A stretch of 20,805 bases of DNA from Scleroderma bovista (taxonomy: Eukaryota; Basidiomycota; Agaricomycetes; Boletales; Sclerodermataceae): contig JAYMGJ010000597.1 of the NCBI GenBank assembly GCA_037178675.1, positions 1 through 20,805 of the forward strand. The letters are read 5' to 3'. Made by a program: the position numbers and the translations under genes. This document shows, piece after piece, positions 9,958-20,270 of the stretch; position 1 is the stretch's first letter; every line of letters starts with the position of its first letter. A model generated the notes under the pieces. That model saw only the letters and a program-made list of their open reading frames with translations, searched no databases and was not told the origin of the DNA.

Positions 9958-10414
9958 ACCTACAACATATACCAAGCACATTTGATGGGGTGGAGCCTCT
10001 GAAGTGCTGTGTCACATTCTCTTCCTCCTGGTATGACACCCTGGGAGGCTCTTACTGTGAGAGTTGGTACTTTTAAGATGGCTTGGAACTGTAGTAGTAT
10101 ACTATTACCAGTTGTCTATCACATGAACTGGGAGACTGACCACTCTAAAGGTGAGAAGGAAGGCAAACACTACTTTTATGAACATAGGGGCTTTATCAGT
10201 CCCCAGAGCACCTATCTATATTCTGAGTATCTAGGAGGCTCTGTAATACTACATAGTAGTTGCTATACCATCACCGAGTCCATAACCTGATGTGGAAGAG
10301 CAGGGGGAGTGAAATGATATGATGAAGGGCATGGGAAAATGTCTGAAAAAATGCAGAGACTTTGAAAACATATCAAAAAAGTGAAATAGCACACCACACA
10401 CAACATCTGGTGGT
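9958..10414 (+). repeat. Left arm of a large inverted repeat
   Basis: This 457-base arm matches the reverse complement of 10675-11130 with seven substitutions and a one-base indel by my count, about 98% identity. Outer end acctacaacatatacc, inner end catctggtggt. It holds a 93-codon open frame that is mirrored in the other arm. Confidence 0.9.
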
Positions 10415-10674
10415 CTATGGATTGTGCTACTGACTTTCTAGTGTCATTACAAACTCTTTTCATGTGTCACAGTATTTGTATAGAACATAAACTCTTCAGA
10501 AAGCGAAAATTTGGCACAAGGGGACACCTTGTGCAATGACTGCATTTCAGTGCTGCAGGTTGCACAATCTGTAGACTGAGTCTGGAGTCCAGAGGTTCTG
10601 CCAGGCTAACTAATGGTTTATCCTGTATGGTAATGTCCTATCAGAGCTCACATTCTCAGTACTACTATCAATGT
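10415..10674. other. Loop of the large inverted repeat
   Basis: This is a 260-base spacer with no gene. Near its centre is a small perfect hairpin, gcacaagg (10514-10521) paired with ccttgtgc (10527-10534). Confidence 0.6.
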
Positions 10675-11130
10675 ACCACCAGATGTTGTGTGTGGTGTGC
10701 TATGTCACTTTTTGATATGTTTGCAAAGTCTCTGCATTTTTTCAGACATTTTCCCATGCCCTCCATCATATCATTTCACTCCCCCTGCTCTTCCACATCA
10801 GGTTATGGACTCAGTGATGGTATAGCAACTACTATGTAGTATTACAGAGCCTCCTAGATACTCAGAATATAGATAGGTGCTCTGGGGACTGATAAAGCCC
10901 CTATGTTCATAAAAGTAGTGTTTGCCTTCCTTCTCACCTTTAGAGCAGTCAGTCTCCCAGTTCATGTGATAGACAACTGGTAATAGTATACTACTACAGT
11001 TCCAAGCCATCTTAAAAGTACCAACTCTCACAGTAAGAGCCTCCCAGGGTGTCATACCAGGAGGAGGAGAATGTGACACAGCACTTCAGAGGCTCCACCC
11101 CATCAAATGTGCTTGGTATATGTTGTAGGT
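10675..11130 (-). repeat. Right arm of a large inverted repeat
   Basis: It is the reverse complement of 9958-10414. Transcribed through, the two arms would form a hairpin of about 450 base pairs with a 260-base loop. I see no target-site duplication next to the outer ends (left flank ccatatgt, right flank gctatgcc). A foldback element or an inverted duplication in place are both possible. Confidence 0.9.
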
Positions 11131-11327
11131 GCTATGCCAACATGAAGCCGATGAAATGAACAATTTCGGGACTAGCCAAATCATGGTGGCAAATTCCAAT
11201 GTGGATGTTGCACAGATGGTTGGTCTCTTAGATGGGTTTCCCACAACATAAAAACCCATCTAAAAGAGCCTTATTGCCACTGAGAACTGGTGTCCAAGGT
11301 GCTGCTGAGTCATAGGGGAGATGTCCA
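11131..11327. other. Segment between inverted repeat and RNase H remnant
   Basis: No gene is seen. A short inverted repeat, gatgggttt (11232-11240) against aaacccatc about 12 bases later, is present. The sequence may be degraded DIRS linker. Confidence 0.35.
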
Positions 11328-11594
11328 TTATGTCAGTGATGCCCCCATCGCATCCCGTGGGGGTTCAAAATGGTGGACTGTAAGTCCAGGTGCCGAAGCA
11401 ATTGCCTCAGCAACATGGCCACAAGAGAGATGGTCTGCAACAACATTCAGGTGTCCCGGAACATGGAATACATGAAAATCAAGGTCATGGGCGAGAAGGG
11501 TGTCAACAGCAGCCAGAAGAAGCCAGTTAAGGCATGGCAAAGCCACCAAGGTATTGAACATACTGACAGTACAGTAGACTACCTCATAATGCAT
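11328..11594 (-). pseudogene. DIRS-like RNase H C-terminal fragment
   Basis: The minus-strand frame contains SMFNTLVALPCLNWLLLAAV, HDLDFHVFHVPGHLNVVADH and HHFEPPRDAMGA. The PGH-N-VAD-LS motif with a closing F-x-PPRDA-GA is what I know from the end of RT-RNase H polyproteins of DIRS-type elements in mushroom fungi. The reverse transcriptase core upstream is missing, and the arginine usually following ADALS is a cysteine here. The next expected domain, the tyrosine recombinase, appears about 1.8 kb further along the same strand at 9255-9480, beyond the inverted repeat. Confidence 0.6.
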
Positions 11595-11733
11595 TTCAAT
11601 GGGACTGCCAAAAGTTTATGCATTAGGTTGTTTATGCACAAGGCTTTTGTCATGCCTATGTGACATCTGTGTGACATGTTGTGACTAGTGTTGACAAAGA
11701 CACAATGCCATGCTATTGTTGACAACAAGGACG

Positions 11734-12090
11734 ATGACGAGAACAAGTGCTGCCAATGCCAGTGCAAATCTTGACCCTCCTGGCCCTCAGATGCCTACTA
11801 ACGTTCATGAAGGCATGTCTGACAATCCAGTTGCCATGCAGATTCTAATGAGGTTGAACTCTGCATGTAAGTGTTCTATCATTTGTTTGGATCCCACTAA
11901 TGATTTAGTTTAGGAGGATTCACCGAAGCTATCAACAAGGCTCCTGGATGGAGACTGATCTTTGAAGATATATACCACGAATATTGGTACTGGTTAGCTA
12001 CGGTTTCGCTGACACCACTGGAATTCCTTGATCTCCTCAAGGAAGCCTTGGCAAGGCGATCACTCCACCCCAGTTTCACTTTGGAAAACG
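11734..12090 (+). pseudogene. Two-exon coding remnant, unknown family
   Basis: Exon 1, 11734-11866, starts MTRTSAANASANLDPP and ends RLNSA plus one base. A 47-base GT-AG intron (11867-11913) leads to exon 2 (11914-12090), which reads GFTEAINKAPGWRLIFEDIY and YWYWLATVSLTPLEFLDLLK, then LHPSFTLENG and a donor (gtaagt). The second exon looks like a folded, tryptophan-rich domain. Splicing in phase joins T to GA and makes a TGA at the junction, so the model is broken as read. Downstream exons appear to be lost to an LTR-like insertion that starts inside the next intron. I do not recognise the family, and it may or may not be the 5' part of the DUF6532-like gene at 13676. Confidence 0.4.
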
Positions 12091-12117
12091 GTAAGTTCCA
12101 TCATCTGGTTACTATAT

Positions 12118-12541
12118 GTTCCCGTCCTGTTGCATTATTAATATGATACCTATCGGTAATCCGGTTATCGCACTTACCGTACTTACTCAGCGCACAGCGC
12201 GACTGCGCTAGTCATTTGTCAGTAATCCCGACTTCCTGTACATCGCCTCATCTGTCCCACTTAGTATAAATACCTAGATACTTGGTCTGTTGTAGTTTCA
12301 GTTCGAATATTGAATAAGATACTTCTCATCTGTTCTCTCTTTGTGCTCTCTGCCTCTGCCCTCATACAAGTACTCGGTTGTTGACCGTTTACCCTCAGAC
12401 TCTCCGTATAACCCTCGGTTGGCCTTCCTAATACTCGGGAAGCGTGACTACGCTATGTAACATCTCGGTCTTACTGCTAGGCCAACCTCTGACCCCCAGA
12501 CCCCTTGTAGAGATCAGATCAGTGAAGAACCGGTCTTGACA
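12118..12541 (+). repeat. Candidate solo LTR
   Basis: It begins tgttcccgtcctgttg and ends gaaccggtcttgaca, so it has TG...CA ends. Inside are a TATA-like agtataaatacc at about 12262, pyrimidine-rich DNA downstream and several ctcggt repeats. It is more CpG-rich than its flanks. No target-site duplication was found, the orientation is inferred from the TATA box, and the boundaries are approximate. Confidence 0.35.
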
Positions 12542-12581
12542 GGCAATACATCCCCATGAACACTATGAAAGAACAGCCAGT

Positions 12582-13435
12582 GTGCTCAATCCCCAACCTT
12601 GCATCCATCATCCTGCCATGGATCTCATGGACAGGGAATTCACTGACTATTCTCACAATCCATCTTATTCTGTGCCAATTCATGCTTCCATTGAACACAC
12701 ACAGAAAACATTAAGCCACTACTACTCATTGACAGACAAGTCAGCACTTTACCACATTGCGATGGGTATATTATTCCTTGTTGTTTGGCAATCTGATTGA
12801 CATTTGTACATTATTCCAGTTCTTCATCCACACTACAAACTAGCATACTTCAAGAGTGCTCACCAATCACCCACCTGGATCAGAAATACTGACAAACTTG
12901 TACATGATACATTTGAGCAGTCATATTCTATGCCCAATGAATATTCTGACATCAAGATGCAAGATGGCATGTCAATGGATGTGCAGATTGCTGCCAACAT
13001 ATTTGACCGTCTTGACACTTTACCTCCTCCCAAATCCTCCGATCATTGTACAGAACTCAACTGCTACCTCACTGCTGACATTGAGCACGTCACAGATGCC
13101 ATTGCATGGTGGCATGAGCATTGTGCCATATATCCCTGCCTTTCGAGGATGGCACTTGATTATCTTTCTGTCCCCAGTATGCACTGCATATTTTTTTCTT
13201 ACATTATTTCTTTTACTGACATCACTGCTAGCTACTTCAATTCATGTTGAGTACCTCTTCAGCCGCGGCCAGCTGCTTCTTTCGCACGTTCGCTCTCGCC
13301 TCTCAGTTGACTCAACCCGGGCATTGCTATGCCTTGGTGCATGGAGTCACCTCGGGCTCATCAAGAATGAAGATGTACGTTCTGAAGGTTGCTGCATTAC
13401 CAGAAGTTGATGTGGATGAGACTGAGGGAGCGTAG
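12582..13435 (+). pseudogene. hAT-family transposase, C-terminal half
   Basis: Exons 12582-12765, 12820-13176 and 13232-13435 join in phase 1 across introns of 54 and 55 bases. The product reads HYYSLTDKSALYHIAM, LHPHYKLAYFKS, DAIAWWHEHCAIYPCLSRMA and then EYLFSRGQLLLSHVRSRLS, STRALLCLGAWS, ending in ALPEVDVDETEGA. This is the hAT C-terminal dimerisation region as found in mushroom-fungus elements. The N-terminal zinc finger and the first catalytic residues are absent, so the gene is 5'-truncated. A frameshift lies at about 13377-13387, just after IKNEDV, where the expected continuation moves to another frame. It sits next to the LTR-like segment and ends 240 bases before the DUF6532-like exons. 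Confidence 0.8.
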
Positions 13436-13497
13436 ATTGGGTTAGCAGTACTTGTACATCTACTATGTCGTGCATGTATCTATGTTTTCCCAGACCT

Positions 13498-13651
13498 GAG
13501 GGTATGCCTGCCATGGGTATGCCTGTGGGTATGATACCCATTGTACCCATTGACCATACCAGTACCCACTTGGTGGGTGTGGGTATGCACTGTGGGTGCG
13601 GGTGCGGGTCAAGCTGCCCCCACCCGTGGGTCTACCTGTGACAAACCCTAG
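13498..13651 (+). mobile_element. hAT 3' subterminal region and end
   Basis: Many short copies of gggtatg or its complement (tacccat) and of tgggtgcggg cluster here. Such subterminal repeats are usual transposase binding sites in hAT elements. The segment closes with tgtgacaaaccctag, which resembles hAT terminal inverted repeats (complement ctagggtttg). The matching 5' end is not present, in line with the truncated transposase. Confidence 0.5.
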
Positions 13652-13675
13652 CTATGCTACTTCTATGTTATATAG

Positions 13676-14460
13676 ATTACCATCCATGGCTTGCAAGTTC
13701 ACGGTGAGCTCAAGGCCAAGCTCTGCCCCCTAGTTGAGGTTATGTTTAATTTCCACAGCAGCCAGACCAAATTAGCAATCAAGAAGAATCATGCATTAGT
13801 GGAGCAATTGAAAGAGGGTGCAAGCTTTGCATTCAAGGTTTGGTAGTCTCCTGTTCTGGGCGCACTGGGTGCAACTACTGAAATGTGGTGATTAGCATAG
13901 GGTGCCCCTGCAAGACGACCATCGTGGGTTTCTGAAGGCGCCGATCATCCAGAAGGTTATCAACACAATGTGGTTCACAAACAAGAACAATGAAGGCATC
14001 AAACATCCCACATGGTTTAAACCATTTCCTCTCCCTGCACTGGCATTAGTGCTGACAGCCATAAGTCGGATTCTTCCGTATGAGTACTGAGTTGACTGTC
14101 ACTTATTGTGGCTTAGATTGAGTGCTGTGTTGATGAATGGATGACTGGCACGTGCATGGATCTGGCTTTTATGGTCCAAGACTACCGCATCACATATGGT
14201 GCCCACCTCAAGTGTCTCCAAGATTTTGATGAGGCGATGAAGGAATTTGGGGTGTTGAAGGGCATTTGTGCCAAGATTTACGAGGAGGGATGGTGAGTAT
14301 TTTGTCTGCATTTGTTGCAATTACCAACTGTCAAGTTAGGATCCATTCTGGAGTGCCTGTGCCTGCTGCAGAGCCTCAGAACATAGTGTCAGCACAAATT
14401 ATTGCAGCTGCAATTAAGGAACACCAGGAGGGATCGACGACTGAGGATGAGTCAGATTGA
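13676..14460 (+). pseudogene. DUF6532-like protein, C-terminal half, with a broken splice donor
   Basis: Exons 13676-13842, 13901-14060, 14117-14292 and 14340-14460 are phase-compatible. Translation gives GELKAKLCPLVEVMFNF, KAPIIQKVINTMWFTNKN, PLPALALVLTA then IECCVDEWMTGTCMDL, DYRITYGAHLKCLQDFDEA, and a C-terminus of AAAIKEHQEGSTTEDESD. I recognise this as the DUF6532 family of mushroom fungi, whose function is unknown. Between exons 2 and 3 the donor is ATAAGT (14061-14066) instead of GTAAGT, although the acceptor and the reading frame are intact. The 5' half is missing: only 24 bases separate the first exon from the hAT end, so a hAT insertion in an upstream intron, followed by deletion, is likely. 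Confidence 0.7.
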
Positions 14461-15002
14461 TCTAAGTTATCTAGCTGTGTCAAGCACTATTAGTGTGAAA
14501 TGGATATTCTATTGTGCCACATACTGCCCAATTAAGGTATTGAGACTATGTTGTGCTAGTATACTGTTGTGATAGCAAGTGGCAATGGAAGTCAAGATAG
14601 TAGTTGAAGGGTCTATGTCACAATATATAGTCTTGGTAGCCTCCATAGCAGCCCTGCTACATTGGATATATATTTACATGTCAAACTATGGCTACTATAG
14701 AGTGCTATAGATTTCTTGCAGGGTGCTATATTGCATTTATATTGGGGACTTTTCTATGGAACTTTGAGTGCTATAGAGGCTATATAGTACTATATTGCCA
14801 TGTGTTTTTTTCCTGATGTTTGCATCAAATCATATAAGTGGAACTAAGTGGATACAATTGATGGCTGGTGGCACTTCATCGTCGTCATTGGGTAGCGCCA
14901 ATGTGGCAGTGATGGTCAATGTTGGTGTTGGTGTGATAGTCTCAATGTTATTCTCATTACAGGCAGTGGTATGGCATCATTGTGGTCATGGTGATCTATC
15001 AG
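14461..15002. other. Intergenic spacer, AT-rich with recurrent gctata
   Basis: No gene is seen. Between 14690 and 14800 the word gctata(g) recurs five times among TA-rich DNA. The Copia LTR begins at 15003, directly after gatctatcag. Confidence 0.45.
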
Positions 15003-15283
15003 TGTTGAAGCAATACCTATATATGTAGAGGAACTGCTACTCCAACTCACCTGTTGGGTGGAGTGCACAATCTGAGATGGTAGCAGTAGCTGGTTAAGAG
15101 CTGTTATATTATATAAGCGATGTCCGCTGTTTATATACAACAAATAGTGTGACGTGTGACTGTGACGTGTGACGTGTGACATGTAACATCTACTCTAAAG
15201 AGGACTATTACTAAGTCTACACTAATATGGGTCGCAGTCTTGTGCGCACTTTGTCGATGCTGGGTGCACGTGCGACTTCAACA
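15003..15283 (-). repeat. 3' LTR of the Copia element (281 bases)
   Basis: It is bounded by perfect 8-base inverted ends, TGTTGAAG at 15003 and CTTCAACA ending at 15283. Its 15003-15162 part aligns to 20646-20805 with five substitutions. The polypurine tract abuts it at 15284. Confidence 0.9.
15127..15183 (-). promoter_or_regulatory. U3 promoter: TATA box and three CRE-like repeats
   Basis: On the minus strand, three CACGTCA copies (15170-15176, 15163-15169, 15150-15156) are followed 13 bases later by a TATATAAA box (15137-15130). The core ACGTCA is the fungal ATF/CREB bZIP site. The order upstream sites, TATA, then the R/U5 side matches the LTR orientation. In the other LTR the copy nearest the TATA box has changed to contain CACGTG. 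Confidence 0.5.
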
Positions 15284-15296
15284 CTCCCCCTCGCTG
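15284..15296 (-). other. Polypurine tract of the Copia element
   Basis: Minus strand: cagcgagggggag directly before the LTR start TGTTGAAG. This is the expected plus-strand primer site. Confidence 0.75.
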
Positions 15297-15329
15297 TGCT
15301 GCACGTAGAGCACTTCAGCGAATAAGGCG

Positions 15330-18300
15330 CTAGATGCTGCCAGAGGGAAACTGTAAGCCTAGCTGAGCTCTGAACTTTGCGAATTTCTCACGGGGTAAGT
15401 TCTTGGTGAGCAGATCGGCGGGATTCTCAGCACCATCAATAAAGAATAATTCCACATTACCTTTCGCGACTGACTTGCAGATTCCGTGGTAGCGGATGTC
15501 GATGTGCTTGGAGCGAGGCTCCGTTACAGGGTTGGATGCCATGAAAATGGACCCCTGATTATCACTGCAAATTGGGATAGCTTTCAGCTTATAGCCGAGC
15601 TCACCGAGTAGACTCCGAATCCAGGTGACTTGGCGAGCGCAATCGCTCAAAGCCATGTATTCAGCCTCAGTGGACGAGTATGCAATAGTCTTCTGCACAC
15701 GAGAAGTCCAACTGATCAAGCCATCTGCAAGCTTCAGGTAGAAACCTGTCTGCGAGAGGTGAGAGATAGGGTCTGATCCCCAATCTGAGTCCATGCATGC
15801 AATCAGGCCAGCACCGGATCCACCATTATACACTAGGGAGTAATTAGGTGTACCAATCAAGTAGCGACAGATATACAGCGCTTTGCTTAGGTGGTCCTGA
15901 GATGGGTTCGCGGCATGGCGTGAGAGATGGGTGACTGCAAAGGCAATGTCGGGCCTAGTGCCTAACATAAGGTACAGAAGGGACCCAATAACCGTTTGGA
16001 AACGGGAGTGGAGTTCCGCATCAACAGGCTCTGTATTTTTGGCGGCATAGTAGCCAGCCGGCAGTGGGGTGCTTGTGGACTTTGCATTGAGCATGCCGCA
16101 GCGTTCGACGACCTTTTGTAGGTACACGCATTGATCCAGGTGGATAGCGCGACCTTTGCGAGTGATTCGCATGCGGAGGAACTCCTTAGGTTCTCCAAGG
16201 TCTCTGCACTCCCATTTGCGCATGAACTGCACTTTGATGGCATCAACAACAGCCTTGTTAGGGCCACAGAATAGTGCGTCGTCAACATAGATGATACCAA
16301 TGACGATGTTGGTGCCTTTCTTCTTGTAGAAGAAGATGCCTGCTTCAGACTTAAGGCGCTCAAACCCGAGCTCTTTGAGAGACTCATCGAGTGTGTGCCA
16401 CCAAGCTAGGCCGGCCTGTTTGAGGCCATAGAGGGCATGCCAGAGGCGGAGCACTTTGTGCTCTTGCCCAGGAACTGCAAACCCTTTGGGTTGTTCCATG
16501 TAAATCTCTTCGTCGAGCTTGCCATACAAGTAGGCGCTCCAAACGTTGAGTCCAGTAATGTACCAGTTTTCAAGTGCAGCAAGCGCAAGCATGAGGCGCA
16601 CTGTTTCAAAGCGCACGACTGGTGAGAAGACCTGGTCGAAATCTAATCCCTCAACCTGGGAGAAGCCTTTCGCTACTAAGCGGGCTTTCTTGCGGCCATC
16701 CGACTTCACATCAAAGACCCATCGATTCTTTATGACCTTCCGGTCTCGGGGACGGTCAACTAGCTCAAAGACCTTGCGCTTTCGCAGCATGTCGAGCTCT
16801 TCTTGGCAAGCAAGTCGCCAGAGTTTCTGCTCAGCTTGGGGTAAGCGAGCGATGTCCTTGTAGGACCAGTTGCGGACACTCTCGTATTGAGGGTTGTGGG
16901 TTTCGAGGGCTTTGCCCATCAGATAACGGACTAGGTTTGCTCCCCCTTCCTCGCACATCTTTTGCACATCTTCCTCACTGGGCGTTGCAGAGGTGTCAGG
17001 GAAACCACCAGGAACATGGTCTGGTGTGTCTGGTTGTGGGGGCCTAGGGGCCTCACCCACTGTTTCTCGCCATCGAGAGGCACTTTCGATATCCTGGAGT
17101 TGCTCGACGGGATGTCGCCGCTCACCATACACGTTACTGGGGCGCAATGGCGCTCTACGTTTGTGTTGGGGGCGGGCAGGGATATTCACTGCAGGGGGTC
17201 GCGGCGCATTGTGGCGGCGTTCAGCTCGGCCAGGGCGCTGCGGTGCCGGATGTGGTGGATTTCTCGCCGGTGAAGGCGTTCTCAGTGCCGGTGGAGGCAC
17301 TGGAGATGGGGTACGGGGAGGATTTATTTGATTAGGCTCTTCCTCAGGAGCCTCAGGTTCCTCGCACTTTGGATCGTCATCCTGCGCTTGGGGATGTGGG
17401 TAGCCATGGTCGTGTTCCACATCGTCATCACTGTCAGTATCATCAGGGGGACTCCCTGGTCGATCAGTGGCTGGTTTCAGATTTGCCCTTCCGAAAGGGT
17501 TCTCGAGAGGTTCGCGCCTGTTTTTGGGGCAGCGAGGGAAATGACGCTCGTCAAAGACGGCGTGAGCAGCGGTGAACACTGCATTGGTGGAGCACATAAA
17601 CAAAAAGTTGCGCTCATTGCCAGGGGCAACACCGACATAGGTCATAAGCTCCGACTTGGGAGCCATCTTATTCGCTCTAGCTGAGGCTGGGAGGTAGACA
17701 AAAGCTCCACAGCCAAATACACGGAGGTGGTCGATGTTAGGCATCTCCCCCTTAAGCATTTCATGGGGGGTGCGCCATCGCAGGCGAGCTACCGGAGTAC
17801 GGTTGTAAATGTGGGTTGCGTGAGCGAACGCAAATTCCCACCAGGAGTCAGGAATGCAGGCTTGATGCCGCATAGACTCAGCTTTATCCATGAGAGTGCA
17901 CCCTAAACGCTCAGCACAGCCATTCTGCATGGGGGTTCTAGGAGCACTTTGATATATTTTAATTCCTTTCTCAAGGAGTGCTCGATCAAACAGATCGGAT
18001 TTATATTCTCTGCCGGCATCGGACATCCATCCAACGACGTGCGTATCATGTTGGACTCGCACCATTTCGAGGAAATCTTTGGCAGCCGTAATCGCTGCAG
18101 CTTTGGAGCGAAGAGGCATAGTCCAGGCGTGAGAAGTATAGTCATTGTAGAAGGTAATAACATATTTAAACTTCCGGTACGACATAACCGGGAAGGATTT
18201 GAGGTCAGAGTGCACCAGCTCGAAGGGCTTGGAAGCATGTCTTTCGTTCTCTGGGAAAGCTCAATTGGGCATCTTGCCAAGAGCACATCCGGGGCAGACA

Positions 18301-20261
18301 CAATCCTCAGTAGGAAAGTGGATCTCTGGGAAGCGCTGCGTATGTTTTTGCGCGCGTCAGAGTACTTCCTTCAAGGGGTGCCCGAATCTCCGGTGCATAA
18401 TGTCGTAATCGACTTTGCTCACAAAGGCGATATAGTTAGATCTAATTATCGGGATAGATCTAATCCCGAAAATGATGTTGCGATCGTCTTCTGGGTCTGG
18501 CCCAAACCATAGGCGTTCTGCTTTATGAGTGAGGCTAATGCCTCTCTTATCGCCAGTGACTTTGTAGTTACGCTGGAGCATTTCACCCATAGAAATGAGG
18601 CGTGCAGTAGCGCCTGGCATATGGAGCACTTGGGTGAGTGTAATAACTTTCTCATCCCCAGAGTTGTGGTCTAGGCACCGGAGTAGTACCGTGCCAATGC
18701 CAGCAATTAGTGCTACACCATTAGCCGTTTTGGCGTAGTGCGCTCGCTTTAGCGCATTATAGGAGGCGAAATCGCCTATGTCACCGGTGAAGTGGCGTGA
18801 TGCGCCAGAGTCTAGGAGCCAGAAGGCACCAGATAGTTCGCTATCATCAACCATTTTTCCCTTACATCCAGCACAGCGAGCATCATTCGAACAGGAACAG
18901 ATATATGCATTGCTCGAGGGGACACGACATGACATATTGTAGGTACTACTCGCTATATACAGTGACGGCGTAAAGCGCACATGTAAAGGGAGCATGTCAG
19001 TGTCGGTCAGCACGCGTGCAGAAGGTACTTGCCTGAAGAGGCTGGCCTCCGCGCCCATCACCATCGACGTCGCGTTGTAGCGGTCGAGGACCATCGCATC
19101 GATCTCGTCGAACTCATCATCGGCGAAGGGCTCGTGGGCGAATGGTTCATCATCTCCAAGGGAGATGGCATCCTCCTCATACATCGTGATGCGCTCCTCA
19201 AGATGAGGGCGCTTCAACGAGGAGGGACCGGCCTCGGGCTGGTCCAGGTTCGCACTTGCCATCGACACGACTTGGTCGAGGGTGCGGATGGTCTGGCAGG
19301 AGGGCTCTACCCCCAGACGGTGTGCCAAATCGAAGGCCTTGATGGTATTTTCAAATGTGGGGGGGCCGTAGTGGGCAGCACCGGGGGTGTGAGCCAGGGC
19401 GCGAGGGTTGACGGTGGGCTCTGGTCCATCGTAGTGGACATAAGTGGCAAAGGCTGCCTGTTGGGCGTTCTCGCGGCAAGCGCGAGCCTTCTTGCCGCCA
19501 CGGCGTGTGCGGCCTCCTTGTCCTTGGGCAGGAGCGTTTCCGCTCGTACCGCCGTTGGACCCGCCTTGCTGCTGCTGCTGCCTCTGGGGCTGCTGCTGCT
19601 GCTGGGCGAACTTTGGGTCAGCCGGCTTGCGCTTCACAGCACTAAGCTTGTTGGCCTGGGGGGCCTTACCACCAGCACGCGAAGAGGCGCCTTTCTGCTC
19701 GAATGAGAGTGTGGCAGCCTTGACGATGCTGTCGGGCTTCAGATTCTTGATCTTGTCAGGCGACGTCTGGCTAAGAATTTGAGCTACAACCTCCATAGTA
19801 GGAGGGAGCTTGCAGAGGATAATCATAGCCTGCACAGGGGCAGGGAACTTGAAGCCAGCGTCCTTGAGATAAGTGAAGTGGCTAAGCACTTTGGTGATAG
19901 CTGGAGCGGGATGGGAGCCAGCGGGAATGGTAGTCGCCAGGAGCTTGCTAAGCTCGGCGTAGGCAGAGCCGATACTGGGGGCGCTGAAGTTCTTCTTCAG
20001 GTGGTCCCAGACTTCCTTAACGCTGTCGAGATTTGAGATGGCGACTTGGATAGAGGGGGCGAGGCGCAAGGTGATGTTACCGAGCGCTCTCTCGGTGTTG
20101 TCATCCCATTCCTTACAGTCATCGTGGCCGTCAGCGGGTTGAGTCATCGAGTAGACGTACCATTGGCCTTGTGCCCAGAGGTAGGCCTGCATAGAGGTGT
20201 GCCACTGCTGCCAGTTGGAGCCAGTGAACACGGGGACCATCTTGTCAAGAGCGCTGGACAT
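15330..20261 (-). pseudogene. Copia gag-pol polyprotein with two in-frame TGA codons
   Basis: One minus-strand frame of 1643 codons, read from the first ATG (20261-20259, MSSALDKMVPVF). In order: a Gag of the UBN2 type (about residues 10-200), a poly-Gln tract (about 218-231), a Cys cluster (CSCSNDARCAGC), protease WLLDSGASRHF (Asp near 483), integrase zinc region (HRRFGH ... CPGCALGK), integrase catalytic D-D-E (HSDLKSF, SDAGREY, QNGCAER), a Pro-rich hinge, RT with ARLVAKGFSQ, LYGLKQAG and YVDDALF, and RNase H with MDSDWG, SSTEAEYMAL, ICSDNQGS and the NPADLLTKNLP tail. TGA at 18357-18359 and 18261-18263 (residues about 635 and 667) interrupt the integrase zinc region in the same frame, with normal sequence on both sides. 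As read, translation would end before the integrase core. Confidence 0.9.
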
Positions 20262-20270
20262 GGTGATGTT

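Noticed and set aside
10009..11079. Two near-identical 93-codon open frames facing each other at 10009-10290 and 10798-11079
   Set aside because: They are the two arms of the inverted repeat. The peptide has no recognisable family, and there is no splice or promoter support, so they are not called genes.
15127..15186. Short spaced gtgtgac repeats as a possible CRISPR or telomere-like array
   Set aside because: They are 7-13 base promoter-type repeats within an LTR, without spacers or a telomeric unit.
19029..19706. A 225-codon plus-strand open frame
   Set aside because: It is antisense to the gag part of the Copia polyprotein and reflects its GC-rich codon use.
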